Shown here: one piece after another, positions 8,542 to 16,488 of the stretch
How positions within the stretch are numbered: the first letter of the stretch is position 1
Layout: the number at the start of each line of letters is the position of its first letter
Assembly: GCF_000152885.1 (NCBI RefSeq)
Contig: NZ_CH672403.1
Span: 344,816 to 408,815 of the forward strand
Source: Idiomarina baltica OS145
Lineage (GTDB): Bacteria > Pseudomonadota > Gammaproteobacteria > Enterobacterales > Alteromonadaceae
Direction: 5' to 3'
Length of the DNA stretch: 64,000 bases
Notes under the pieces: model-generated
What the model was told of the DNA's origin: nothing
Seen by the model: only the letters and a program-made list of their open reading frames with translations
Database searches by the model: none
Made by a program: the position numbers and the translations under genes

Positions 8542-9737
8542 TGGCGTTATTTGATGTAGTGATTATTGGTGCGGGAGCTGCCGGTTTACACTGTGCAGCT
8601 CATGCCGCGCGAAACGGCCACAAGGTTATCGTGGTAGACCATGCCAAACAGGCTGGTAAAAAGATCCTCATTTCGGGGGGCGGTCGATGTAACTTCACTA
8701 ACATGTATGCCAGTCCCGAAAACTACCTTTCCAGTAACCCTCACTTTTGTAAATCGGCGCTTAGTCGTTACACCCAGTGGGACTTTATTGGTTTAGTCTC
8801 AGAATACCAAATCCCGTATCATGAAAAGACCTTGGGACAGTTATTCTGTGATGAATCAGCGAAGGACATCGTTCGCATGCTACTCGACGAGTGCGCTCGC
8901 TACGGTGCCAAAGTACAACTGAGAACCGAAGTGCTGGATGTCGAATACGAGCATGACACTTATCGTATTAATACCTCGCAGGGTCAACTGAGCGGTCATC
9001 AACTAGTCGTCGCCTGTGGTGGACTCTCAATGCCCAAGCTAGGGGCGACACCGTTGGGCTACCAAATTGCAGAGCAATTCGGTCATTCGATCATACCGGT
9101 GCGTGCGGGCTTAGTGCCTTTCACTTTGCATCCAACCGAAAAGGACGCTTTTGCTGAGCTAGCGGGCGTTTCAATGAACGTAGCCGCCAGCGCCAATGAT
9201 GGTCACTTTAGTGAGGCGATGTTGTTTACTCACCGCGGCTTATCGGGTCCGGCGATGCTGCAGGTGTCCTCTTATTGGCAACCTGGTGAGGCGATTACCG
9301 TTGACTGCCTGCCCAGTACCGATGCGTTTGAATGGCTACAAGAGAACCAAACTAAACAACCAAAGGCTCAGCTGAATACCGTATTACAGCAGCTGTTCGC
9401 GAAACGCGTCGTTACTCAACTCGGTGCGTATCATCAATGGCCGTTGACTCAACGCCTCGCCGATATCAGCAAAAAGACGTTTAAAGCAATCGCTGAGCAA
9501 CTTAATCAATGGCAAATCAAGCCCAATGGCACCGAAGGCTATCGCACCGCCGAGGTCACCTTGGGTGGCGTTAATGTTGATGAAGTCAGCTCCCAAACCA
9601 TGCAAAGTAAGCGACAGCCTGGACTATTTTTCATTGGCGAAGTACTTGATGTCACCGGTTGGCTTGGCGGCTACAACTTCCAGTGGGCATGGTCAAGCGC
9701 CTATGCGTGTGCGGAAGGGTTGGTTAAAATCAAGTGA
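8541..9737 (+). CDS. YhiN/HI0933-like FAD-dependent oxidoreductase
   Basis: This 398-residue flavoprotein has an N-terminal dinucleotide-binding motif VIIGAGAAGLHCA (about 7-19). The family signature GKKILISGGGRCNFTN (about 39-54) follows, and the C-terminal GEVLDVTGWLGGYNFQWAW supplies the second FAD contact. Members of the HI0933 family are common in bacteria; their physiological substrate is not firmly known. The start codon overlaps the peroxiredoxin stop (TAATG), so it is likely the last gene of the dam-elaA-rsmJ-prx run. Confidence 0.92.
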   Translation: MALFDVVIIGAGAAGLHCAAHAARNGHKVIVVDHAKQAGKKILISGGGRCNFTNMYASPENYLSSNPHFCKSALSRYTQWDFIGLVSEYQIPYHEKTLGQLFCDESAKDIVRMLLDECARYGAKVQLRTEVLDVEYEHDTYRINTSQGQLSGHQLVVACGGLSMPKLGATPLGYQIAEQFGHSIIPVRAGLVPFTLHPTEKDAFAELAGVSMNVAASANDGHFSEAMLFTHRGLSGPAMLQVSSYWQPGEAITVDCLPSTDAFEWLQENQTKQPKAQLNTVLQQLFAKRVVTQLGAYHQWPLTQRLADISKKTFKAIAEQLNQWQIKPNGTEGYRTAEVTLGGVNVDEVSSQTMQSKRQPGLFFIGEVLDVTGWLGGYNFQWAWSSAYACAEGLVKIK

Positions 9738-9781
9738 GAATAAACTCATTTAAACGCCTTTTTACAGAGAAGTAGAAGACT

Positions 9782-9799
9782 CTTTAAGTTGTCTTAAAG
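9782..9799 (+). repeat. Perfect 7-bp hairpin ahead of a small membrane-protein gene
   Basis: CTTTAAG (9782-9788) and CTTAAAG (9793-9799) are exact inverted repeats around a TTGT loop. The 3' arm contains the AAAGG that would serve as ribosome-binding site for the ATG at 9810. It may hide that site, or be a weak terminator for the upstream operon. No run of T follows on the plus strand, so termination is less likely. Confidence 0.4.
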
Positions 9800-9809
9800 G
9801 TAAAAAATT

Positions 9810-10274
9810 ATGTCTAGTAATGAAAAAACGTTTTCGTTTAATGTAGCAAATATAATTTGGATTTTGTTTTTTGTTGGTGTCCTCGTACTTTTTACAAATA
9901 CTTTTTCTTTCCACGATATAATTGTATTAGATAAAGATATTGAATACGGAAGTGTCTTATCTATATTAACTCTTCCGACGTATATATATTTTGTTTTTCA
10001 CTCAATTAAAAAAATTAAAGAAAACAAGAACGATTACATTAAGATAGATGATAACCAACTAATTTACAGAACCTCTGAGGGTACAACGCGGGTGGCGATG
10101 AAAGAAATAACGAAGTCACATCTGATTCACAACCTCATGAATAAAGAAATATTTATTGAAACTAATGGCTCAAATTTTTTAATAGACGCTTTTGGATTTC
10201 CGAGAGAGGTACTCAAACTCCCTGAAATGATCGAACAAAACAAAAACTCGAAAGTGGGCATTGATAAATCCTGA
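9810..10274 (+). CDS. Hypothetical small membrane protein (AT-rich)
   Basis: This 154-residue protein is not recognised. It has two hydrophobic segments (about 11-30 and 46-68), then a charged region with a beta-rich stretch (about 78-140) that could be a small PH-like domain (D-D-N-Q-L-I-Y-R-T, then F-I-E-T-N-G). Base composition is clearly more AT-rich than the neighbours, with many Lys, Ile and Asn codons ending in A/T. This suggests recent acquisition. It lies alone between the flavoprotein gene and a lipoprotein gene, with its own AAAGG site. Confidence 0.6.
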   Translation: MSSNEKTFSFNVANIIWILFFVGVLVLFTNTFSFHDIIVLDKDIEYGSVLSILTLPTYIYFVFHSIKKIKENKNDYIKIDDNQLIYRTSEGTTRVAMKEITKSHLIHNLMNKEIFIETNGSNFLIDAFGFPREVLKLPEMIEQNKNSKVGIDKS

Positions 10275-10376
10275 TGCTATAGAAGTCACAACTCTTTATC
10301 ATTTTCATGTAAAGGACGCACTAAAAGCCGATAAATTACGTATACTCAATCAATAGGGACTTGTTTGGAGTGTATT

Positions 10377-10841
10377 ATGCGTAACACTTTTTCTCGAATT
10401 TCGGCCTTGCTGACAACAACTGTTATTCTGTTAGGAATGGTGGCTTGTTCCTCGAAACCCTCTACCGTTATGGTTGGCGAGGCACGTCCTGCAATCAACG
10501 TCAACGCTGTCAAACTCTACCTAAAAGAACCCACGCAATATGAAACGGTCGCGCTCTTATCTGTTTCAAGTGACGGTAGTTGGAGCTTCGGTGATCAAGC
10601 CCAAATGGATGCTGTTGTCCAACGACTTAAGGAACAAGCGGCAAAGTTAGGCGCCAATGGTGTTCTGTTACAAGCGACGGGCGAAAAACGCGATAGCTCG
10701 GTCTATGTTGGCACCGGGTTGGGCAGCTATTCGGGTAATTTAGGCTTGAGTGTCCAACTTGGACGCATGTTTGGTTTAACCGATAAAACCGCCGAAGGTG
10801 TGGCGATATACGTGCCGGCGGAAGAATCCAAGAACCCATAG
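10377..10841 (+). CDS. Hypothetical outer-membrane-type lipoprotein
   Basis: The protein is about 154 residues from the ATG at 10377. A lipoprotein signal is clear: MRNTF start, hydrophobic core, then a lipobox ending G-M-V-A-C with Cys at about residue 24, followed by SSKPS. The mature part has a region with GANGVLLQATG and a Gly-rich TGLGSYSGNLGLS stretch. Similar small lipoproteins occur in Alteromonadales; function unknown. The frame extends to a TTG at 10365 but the ATG gives the normal lipoprotein leader. It faces a convergent oxidoreductase gene across a REP-like palindrome. Confidence 0.75.
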   Translation: MRNTFSRISALLTTTVILLGMVACSSKPSTVMVGEARPAINVNAVKLYLKEPTQYETVALLSVSSDGSWSFGDQAQMDAVVQRLKEQAAKLGANGVLLQATGEKRDSSVYVGTGLGSYSGNLGLSVQLGRMFGLTDKTAEGVAIYVPAEESKNP

Positions 10842-10869
10842 TAGCGTGCGCCTTAGCCGGACGCACGCC
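10841..10869. repeat. Solitary REP-like palindrome
   Basis: GTAG at 10841-10844 leads into an inverted repeat, GCGTGCG (10844-10850) with CGCACGC (10862-10868). It lies between two convergent genes. The first 14 bases (GTAGCGTGCGCCTT) are identical to the start of units in the 71-bp array at 62981-63264. GTAG followed by a GC-rich imperfect palindrome is the usual form of REP elements mobilised by RAYT (Y1) transposases. No such transposase is in the window. Confidence 0.65.
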
Positions 10870-10880
10870 ATGCAATTGGT

Positions 10881-11525
10881 CTAGATCGCCTTAACAGCAG
10901 CCTCTACACCTTGATCGCCTGTCAGCACATCGAAGTGCTTGCCAATCGTATTATCTGCATCAAGACAACGGATTAGAATACGTGCCACATCTTCTCTTGC
11001 AATAGTGCCACGCCCTAAGTTCTCGGCAAGCTCCACCTTCTCTGTACCTGACTCGTCTGTTAAGCCGCCAGGACGCACAATAGTCCAGTCAAGCTCGCTA
11101 CGCATTAACTCTTTGTCGGCGTAATGTTTTGCGACATAGTAGGGCAGTAAATCTTCGTTCCAATGCTCGCGGTTATGTGCCTGCAACGCACTGACCAAGA
11201 TAAAACGATCCGCAGCTACCGCATGCGCTGCTTCCATCGTTTTAACGGCTCCGTCTAGATCAACCATGAGCGTTTTATCATCACCTGTCGCGCCTCCAGA
11301 GCCGGCCGTAAAAATCACCGCATCGATGTCTTCAAACGCTTTCTCAATATCGCTTACAGGACCTTCAAGATCTAACAAACGCGCGTCAACACCTTGATCT
11401 TTCCAGCCATCCACTTGTGCTTGCTTCCGCACCATCGCAACAACCGGGTGAGTCTTTGCATGTTGCAACTGCTCGACCACATGCGTACCTATCTTCCCGT
11501 TTGCACCAATCACGGCAACTTTCAT
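10881..11525 (-). CDS. NAD(P)-binding SDR-type oxidoreductase (NmrA/YwnB-like)
   Basis: This 214-residue Rossmann-fold protein of the atypical SDR class has the nucleotide-binding motif G-A-N-G-K-I-G at about residues 8-14. V-I-F-T-A-G-S-G follows near 70-77, and YVAKHYADKELMRSELDWTIVRPG near the middle holds the usual Y-x-x-x-K. The R-P-G-G-L substrate-side motif is typical of YwnB/YtfG-like proteins. These often act as NAD(P)H-dependent reductases or sensors, but no substrate can be named. The gene is transcribed alone, convergent with the lipoprotein gene. Confidence 0.88.
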   Translation of the reverse strand: MKVAVIGANGKIGTHVVEQLQHAKTHPVVAMVRKQAQVDGWKDQGVDARLLDLEGPVSDIEKAFEDIDAVIFTAGSGGATGDDKTLMVDLDGAVKTMEAAHAVAADRFILVSALQAHNREHWNEDLLPYYVAKHYADKELMRSELDWTIVRPGGLTDESGTEKVELAENLGRGTIAREDVARILIRCLDADNTIGKHFDVLTGDQGVEAAVKAI

Positions 11526-11673
11526 AACGCCTCCAGATTTTAATAAATTGTCTATGTATATTTCACTTACGAAAAATTATCGTTAAGAGTTCATGAACTA
11601 GAGGGATCTGAGTAGACATTTAGATACGTATTAGTCATGATTTATTACATTCAATTATATGGAATTTTTTATC

Positions 11674-12702
11674 ATGCCGCATCGTACCTTACTCCCTTTA
11701 TTCTGCTTATTCTTTGTTGCTATGCCTTCACTTAAAGCGCAGGAGTTATCAGCAATGCAAGAGTGCCTCCTTGATGCAATGAATAAGGAAAAGGCCTCGT
11801 TAACGATTGCAGAAGTGCGTCAGCAATGCATGGAGAAGCTACGTCAAGAAGAGTCAGAAGACGTGGTTAAGATTGATAAAGTCGAAGATCCTGGCGCATT
11901 GACCAAACGCTTACAAAGCGAAAAAGTAACCGAGTTTGATCCATACGTGCTCACGCCTCACCGCCGTAATTACATCTTACCCGTTTGGGGAACAACCGAC
12001 ATTAACACGGCGCCCTACCAAAACTTCCAAGGCTATGAGGACAATCTTGAAGAGTACGAAGCAAAGCTTCAGCTAAGCTTTAAAGTGCCTGTCAATAAAG
12101 AGAGCTTGCTCGTTGAAGGCGACAAGCTTTTCTTCGGCTTTACAATGCAGTCTTGGTGGCAAGTATACGCGAGTAATATCTCAAAGCCGTTTAGAGAGAC
12201 CAATTACCAACCTGAGGTATTTTATACAACACCGACAGGCTGGCATCCATTTGGTACTAATACGGGCTTAGCTGTTGGTGTTGAGCACTTGTCAAACGGA
12301 CGTAGCCAAGAACTTTCGCGCAGCTGGAACCGTGCTTACGTGCAGTTAGTCGCAGAAAAGGGGCCCTTTGTGTTCAGCCTAAAACCATGGATTCGCTTCC
12401 AAGAGGATGAAAAGTCCGATCCGATGCAGTCTTCAGGCGACGACAACCCTGATATTACCGACTACGTTGGCGACTATGAATTCACCATCGCTGCTAATAT
12501 CGATGACTTTGAATATACATTAAACTTGCGACATGCCATCGAAACAGGTCGAGGCTCAGCGGAATTCAACTTCACTTTCCCACTTTGGGGCAAATTCATT
12601 GGCTATACCAGTTTGTTTACTGGGTACGGCGAGAGCTTAATTGACTACAACCACAAACAAACACGTTTTGGTGTGGGGATCGCGCTCAATAATGTTCTCT
12701 AA
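11674..12702 (+). CDS. pldA: Outer-membrane phospholipase A1 (OMPLA)
   Basis: PldA hydrolyses phospholipids in the outer leaflet of the outer membrane and is active as a calcium-dependent dimer. The protein has a signal peptide (MPHRTLLPLFCLFFV to about residue 23), an N-terminal extension of roughly 70 charged residues, and the barrel with the catalytic motif V-E-H-L-S-N-G-R-S. His, Ser and the downstream Asn in SRSWNR are spaced 2 and 14 apart, exactly as H142, S144 and N156 of E. coli OMPLA. An upstream ATG at 11659 would add five residues. The stop overlaps the convergent DUF1415 gene by 4 bases. Confidence 0.93.
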   Translation: MPHRTLLPLFCLFFVAMPSLKAQELSAMQECLLDAMNKEKASLTIAEVRQQCMEKLRQEESEDVVKIDKVEDPGALTKRLQSEKVTEFDPYVLTPHRRNYILPVWGTTDINTAPYQNFQGYEDNLEEYEAKLQLSFKVPVNKESLLVEGDKLFFGFTMQSWWQVYASNISKPFRETNYQPEVFYTTPTGWHPFGTNTGLAVGVEHLSNGRSQELSRSWNRAYVQLVAEKGPFVFSLKPWIRFQEDEKSDPMQSSGDDNPDITDYVGDYEFTIAANIDDFEYTLNLRHAIETGRGSAEFNFTFPLWGKFIGYTSLFTGYGESLIDYNHKQTRFGVGIALNNVL

Positions 12703-13250
12703 CGCTTACCGGCCGTAATCGTCGCCAGCTGTTGAGCAAAATACTCAGCACCTCGGCGGCGGCAATATTCTATATTACGCTCGGGAATCTTCTCGGGGTG
12801 CTCGAATTGCTCTAATGCCTCTTCCATCATAGCCTCTCGAAGTAGGTGCAGTACCGGATAAGGAGAGCGATTGGTATAGTTCTCTGGGTCACTTTGCTTG
12901 GCATCCGCAAAACAGTAGTCGGGATGAAAGTGTGCCAGTTGGAATTCGCCATCAAAGCCTTGCATCACTATGAGTTCATTGGCTTGGTCTACCAAATCCA
13001 AGAAATCGTAAAACCCCTCCACGCCTCTAGGAACAATAAGAAGTGTAGTCGCAATAGCGTCGTTCTGTTGCAAGTTTAACAACTCATGATTCAGCGCTGC
13101 GAGCTGAGTCTGTCGGTCTTGCTCAGCTACAACGCAGTACCGGATACGCTTAGCGTCGACCTCCGGTCGTGCAAATGGGCAAAAGTTGAACTTAACCACA
13201 ACCTCTTGTACCCAGCGTTGGGTTTGGTCAATAATGGTTTGCTGGCTCAT
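12699..13250 (-). CDS. DUF1415 family protein
   Basis: This is a 183-residue protein of the DUF1415 family, recognised by its N-terminal W-V-x-x-V-V-V-K-F-N-F-C-P-F-A-R-P region, the LLIVPRG stretch and the LAHFHPDYCF motif. The conserved Cys, His and acidic residues could form a metal or catalytic site, but no activity is established to my knowledge. It is convergent with pldA (4-base overlap) and divergent from the methyltransferase gene, whose start lies 18 bases away, so promoters must overlap. Confidence 0.88.
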   Translation of the reverse strand: MSQQTIIDQTQRWVQEVVVKFNFCPFARPEVDAKRIRYCVVAEQDRQTQLAALNHELLNLQQNDAIATTLLIVPRGVEGFYDFLDLVDQANELIVMQGFDGEFQLAHFHPDYCFADAKQSDPENYTNRSPYPVLHLLREAMMEEALEQFEHPEKIPERNIEYCRRRGAEYFAQQLATITAGKR

Positions 13251-13268
13251 CGTTAATCATCCTAAATT

Positions 13269-13727
13269 ATGAAAGCACTTGAACTCAAAGTTCCACCGCT
13301 ATTACTCATTTTTTTAATCGCCCTACTTATGTATGGTTGCGCGGTCCTGTTCCCTTCTGTTCGCTTCGGGTGGGTGCCGATGTGGATACGCATTATTTTA
13401 TTAGCACTGGGTATTCTATTACCTCTATTGGGATGGATTGAGTTTCGTAAAGCAAACACCACCGTTGATCCCCGCATACCCGATAAGTCGAGCACATTGG
13501 TGACGCGCGGTATTTACCGCTGGACACGTAACCCAATGTATCTAGGCTTTCTAATTATTCTTTTTGCTTGGGGTTTATCACTACACAACATGGCAGCCTT
13601 GTTGGGCTTACCCCTCTATATGTTCTACATGAACCTATTTCAAATCAAACCAGAAGAGCGCCAGCTCGAAAGCTACTTTGGTGATACCTACCGTGACTAT
13701 AAAAAACGCGTGGGACGCTGGTGGTGA
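13269..13727 (+). CDS. Isoprenylcysteine carboxyl-methyltransferase-family membrane protein
   Basis: This 152-residue integral membrane protein has three to four hydrophobic segments. The C-terminal signature matches the ICMT/PEMT-like family: GIYRWTRNPMYLG (about 80-92) and then E-E-R-Q-L-E-S-Y-F-G-x-x-Y-x-x-Y-K-x-x-V-x-R-W-W at the end. The family uses SAM at the membrane surface. Bacterial members are small, their methyl acceptors are mostly unknown, and prenylcysteine is not expected here. The stop abuts the convergent yjjG stop with no gap. Confidence 0.88.
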   Translation: MKALELKVPPLLLIFLIALLMYGCAVLFPSVRFGWVPMWIRIILLALGILLPLLGWIEFRKANTTVDPRIPDKSSTLVTRGIYRWTRNPMYLGFLIILFAWGLSLHNMAALLGLPLYMFYMNLFQIKPEERQLESYFGDTYRDYKKRVGRWW

Positions 13728-14405
13728 TTAAACCACTAGCTCCACCAGTTCGCTTAAATGACGGATAGTATGATTCGGTTTAACTTCTTCGGGACAAGTG
13801 GCTTGGTGTTCATTCAACCAGCAAGTATGCCAGCCTGCACGTTGTCCCCCCAATATATCCGAATACGGATTATCCCCGACCATTAAGATGCGACTGGTCG
13901 GAACCTCCTCCGAGATATGCTGACGATGCGTATGCTGGAAAATCTCAGGGTGTGGTTTTGCCACACCAAGCGCTTCAGAAACCACCACAAACTGAAAAAA
14001 CTGTTCAAACTGATGCGTTGCGAGTCGCTCCTGCTGAAGCTCGACGAAGCCATTGGTGATAATGCCCATGCGAACTTTATCGTCGAGTGCAGTGAGCATT
14101 GACCCTGCCCCATCAAGCGTTGAGGAAATAGTACCCATCTGCGCCATAAATTGACGGTTGAGCTCTGTAGATGAAACCCCCAAACGATCTTCCCAATCCA
14201 CAAAGCGTCGTGCTTTAATATCTGCGGCAGAAATTTCACCGCGTTGGAACGCCTCCCATAAGGGTGCATTCACTTCTTTAAACCGTTTAAAGTGCGTTTC
14301 GGTAAAGTCAACGTCGTAAGACTGTAATAGCTGGGTTAGACCGCGCTTAGCATCGAACCTAAATAGTGTTTCATCGGCATCAAATACAACCCAATCATAC
14401 GCCAT
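13728..14405 (-). CDS. yjjG: Pyrimidine 5'-nucleotidase YjjG (HAD family)
   Basis: This 225-residue HAD-superfamily hydrolase has motif I (VVFDADETLF, with nucleophile Asp near residue 8), motif II (IITNGF near 112-117) and motif III/IV (VAKPHPEIF and MVGDNPYSDILGG). The sequence fits YjjG, a house-cleaning nucleotidase that dephosphorylates dUMP, dTMP and non-canonical pyrimidine nucleotides. It lies 9 bases downstream of a DUF2937 gene and a uracil-DNA glycosylase relative on the same strand, a neighbourhood consistent with nucleotide-pool and DNA upkeep. Confidence 0.88.
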   Translation of the reverse strand: MAYDWVVFDADETLFRFDAKRGLTQLLQSYDVDFTETHFKRFKEVNAPLWEAFQRGEISAADIKARRFVDWEDRLGVSSTELNRQFMAQMGTISSTLDGAGSMLTALDDKVRMGIITNGFVELQQERLATHQFEQFFQFVVVSEALGVAKPHPEIFQHTHRQHISEEVPTSRILMVGDNPYSDILGGQRAGWHTCWLNEHQATCPEEVKPNHTIRHLSELVELVV

Positions 14406-14414
14406 TGCATACTC

Positions 14415-14927
14415 CTAGTTAGCGACTGTCCTGCGTTTTCTGAGCGGCCATAATAACAAGCTCAACAACAGATCGGCTAGCAAACTAATAAATAAGCCGA
14501 CTACGACAGCCATAACGAGAGCCTCAGGTGTCAGGCGTACCGCATAGTCATAACGCGCCCAAGCTTCTCTACGAATATCAGTAATCGGAGACAAAAATGT
14601 CGTTTGGTAACGTTGCCAATAGCCCTGTTGGTATTGGTTCCAAGCGGACTGAAGCATCTGGTAGCGCTGATAAATGGTCTCGATGCTATCTCCGCCATCA
14701 ATAAATACCGGATCATCTGAAGCGCGGTAATAGTCAATAAGACGCTCAATAGAGCCATCAAAATAGCGGTCGGCTTCCTGTTGAAACTCCGCTACGCTCG
14801 CTTTCGCCTCGTTAAGATGTGCGTAGACGGCATCACCGTATTGGTCGACAAATTGCGGTATTTGAACACCTATCATAGCCGCCACAAAAAAACATATTAA
14901 GCGTCCATACGCTGCTAATCTTTTCAT
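14415..14927 (-). CDS. DUF2937 family membrane protein
   Basis: This protein of about 170 residues has an N-terminal membrane segment (about 8-28), a long central helical and probably periplasmic region rich in Gln, Tyr and acidic residues, and a C-terminal membrane segment (about 138-162) followed by RKRR. This arrangement, and the P-Q-F-V-D-Q-Y motif after the first membrane segment, match DUF2937. Function unknown. The start is set at the ATG giving MKRLAAYG, which overlaps the upstream UDG-like gene by 4 bases; an earlier ATG at 14945 would overlap more. Confidence 0.8.
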   Translation of the reverse strand: MKRLAAYGRLICFFVAAMIGVQIPQFVDQYGDAVYAHLNEAKASVAEFQQEADRYFDGSIERLIDYYRASDDPVFIDGGDSIETIYQRYQMLQSAWNQYQQGYWQRYQTTFLSPITDIRREAWARYDYAVRLTPEALVMAVVVGLFISLLADLLLSLLLWPLRKRRTVAN

Positions 14928-15529
14928 TTTTGAGAGCCTCGCCATCGCGCGATCTGCGCTTTCAACTCGGGTAACACCTCATCTTCGAACCATGGATTTT
15001 TAGCAAGCCAGCGGTTATTGCGAGGGCTCGGATGGGGTAATGGCAGTATGCCCTGTTCTAACCACGCCTGCCAATTCTTTACGCGCTCTGTGAGTGTTCG
15101 CTGGAGCTTGATACCGGTAAGTTGCTGAGCATGCCATTGCTGAGCATATTGTCCGATTGCGAGCGTGAGTTGTAAGTGGGGTAGTTGTTCAAGTAATTGC
15201 TCGCGCCAAGCGTCGGCGCATTCAGGTCGTGGGGGCGCATCTCCAGAGCTCGTAGTACCCGGGTAGCAAAAGCCCATCGGTAGGATGGCAAACTGCCGTG
15301 CGTCGTAAAAATCTGACTTATCGACACCAAGCCACGCTCTCAAGCGCTCACCGCTCGGATCATCAAACGGTTTGCCCGAACGATGTACGCGAATACCTGG
15401 CGCTTGGCCCGCTATGAGTATCCTGGCGTGCGGATGAAATTGAATAACAGGGCGAGCCCCTAAAGGTAATTTGGGCTCACATAGAGAGCAATTACGTACA
15501 TGTTGTACAGTGGTTTGCCACGCGCTCAT
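14924..15529 (-). CDS. Uracil-DNA glycosylase family protein
   Basis: This 201-residue UDG-fold protein has C-S-L-C near the start. The uracil-pocket motif I-A-G-Q-A-P-G follows at about residues 38-44, and then the SGKPFDDPSGERLRAWLG segment typical of the family. TLAIGQYAQQWH fills the position of a second family motif. The N-terminal Cys pair resembles the iron-sulfur ligands of family 4, but the other two Cys are not evident, so it probably belongs to the uncharacterised YIGZ-like or UDG-like branch. Role in base-excision repair is inferred only. Confidence 0.85.
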   Translation of the reverse strand: MSAWQTTVQHVRNCSLCEPKLPLGARPVIQFHPHARILIAGQAPGIRVHRSGKPFDDPSGERLRAWLGVDKSDFYDARQFAILPMGFCYPGTTSSGDAPPRPECADAWREQLLEQLPHLQLTLAIGQYAQQWHAQQLTGIKLQRTLTERVKNWQAWLEQGILPLPHPSPRNNRWLAKNPWFEDEVLPELKAQIARWRGSQK

Positions 15530-15593
15530 TACAAGCTCCTTAATATAAGACGCTTAAATAGCGTGGCAAACTTACTCGCTCAATTCAATTGGT

Positions 15594-16376
15594 TTACTTT
15601 TCGATGAACGCTTGCTCGATAACGTAACTGCCTTGTTTACGCGAGGTCGCTTTACTAAAGCCGCGTTCGTTCAAGATAACCATTAAATCTTGTAGCATGG
15701 CATCATTGCCACATAACATGAAACGATCGTGCTCAGGGTCGATATCAGGTAAATTCAGCTTACGCGTAAGCGTGTTCGACTCGAGCAACTCGGTGATACG
15801 TTTCTGATGATCTTCATCACGGAAGGGCTCACGCGTCACTGTTGGGTAGTAGCGTAGCTTTTCCTTGACCCAATCACCGAAAAATTCATTGTTGGGCAAA
15901 TCCTCGCCGATTTCTTTCTGATAGGCGAGTTCAGAAACATAACGCACACCATGCACCAACACCACTTGTTCGTACTGCTCGTAGATATCGGGATCTTTAA
16001 TCACACTCATAAACGGCGCTAGACCAGTCCCCGTCGAGAGCAAATACAAGCGCTTACCAGGTAGGAGGTGTCCTGGTACCAAGGTACCTGTTGGCCGTGT
16101 TGACATGATCACTTCATCGCCTACTTCGATATGTTGAAGACGCGAGGTCAGTGCGCCATCCGGTACTTTAATACTGAAAAACTCGAGCTCTTCTTCATAG
16201 TTTGCGCTTGCAATACTGTAAGCGCGCAGCAGAGGTTTATCGTCGACCTCTAAGCCAATCATCACGAATTGTCCGTTTTCGAATGTGAACGAACGTTGTC
16301 GTGTGGTTTTAAAACTAAAGAGGGTATCGTTCCAATGACGTACTTGAGTGACTTTTTCTGCAATGGTACTGCGCAT
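15594..16376 (-). CDS. fpr: Ferredoxin/flavodoxin-NADP+ reductase
   Basis: This 260-residue FAD protein carries RAYSIAS (the R-x-Y-S/T FAD motif, about 49-55), G-T-G-L-A-P-F for NADP binding (about 115-121) and the FMLCGNDAML stretch. The C-terminus ends in VIEQAFIEK, the usual Fpr tail. It shuttles electrons between NADPH and ferredoxin or flavodoxin, supporting iron-sulfur cluster upkeep and oxidative-stress defence. A good AGGAG site precedes the ATG. The divergent region upstream holds Fur-like boxes, so iron control of this gene is also possible. Confidence 0.95.
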   Translation of the reverse strand: MRSTIAEKVTQVRHWNDTLFSFKTTRQRSFTFENGQFVMIGLEVDDKPLLRAYSIASANYEEELEFFSIKVPDGALTSRLQHIEVGDEVIMSTRPTGTLVPGHLLPGKRLYLLSTGTGLAPFMSVIKDPDIYEQYEQVVLVHGVRYVSELAYQKEIGEDLPNNEFFGDWVKEKLRYYPTVTREPFRDEDHQKRITELLESNTLTRKLNLPDIDPEHDRFMLCGNDAMLQDLMVILNERGFSKATSRKQGSYVIEQAFIEK

Positions 16377-16432
16377 AGCGACTCCTAGATCACTGTTTAA
16401 ATCTCGAACAGTTTAACATACGAAAATCTAAA

Positions 16433-16447
16433 TGAGAATTTTTTTCA
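16433..16447. promoter_or_regulatory. Fur-like box 1
   Basis: TGAGAAT-T-TTTTTCA fits the 7-1-7 Fur core (TGATAAT-N-ATTATCA) at 12 of 14 positions. It lies inside a longer inverted repeat, TAAATGA...TCATTTA. It is about 8 bases upstream of a plus-strand -35 element and about 57 bases upstream of fpr on the minus strand, so either or both may be controlled. Confidence 0.6.
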
Positions 16448-16454
16448 TTTAGTA

Positions 16455-16482
16455 TTGAAAATGAGAATAAATCGCATATAAT
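16455..16482 (+). promoter_or_regulatory. Plus-strand sigma-70 promoter overlapped by Fur-like boxes
   Basis: TTGAAA (16455-16460) and a consensus TATAAT (16477-16482) are separated by 16 bases. Predicted transcription starts near 16489. No coding gene lies downstream on the plus strand; the transcript would end at the intrinsic terminator at 16511-16573. Confidence 0.65.
16462..16476. promoter_or_regulatory. Fur-like box 2 (weaker)
   Basis: TGAGAAT-A-AATCGCA keeps a strong left half-site (six of seven) and a weak right half (four of seven). It sits exactly in the spacer between the -35 and -10 of the plus-strand promoter, where a bound repressor would block RNA polymerase. Confidence 0.45.
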
Positions 16483-16488
16483 TAAATT

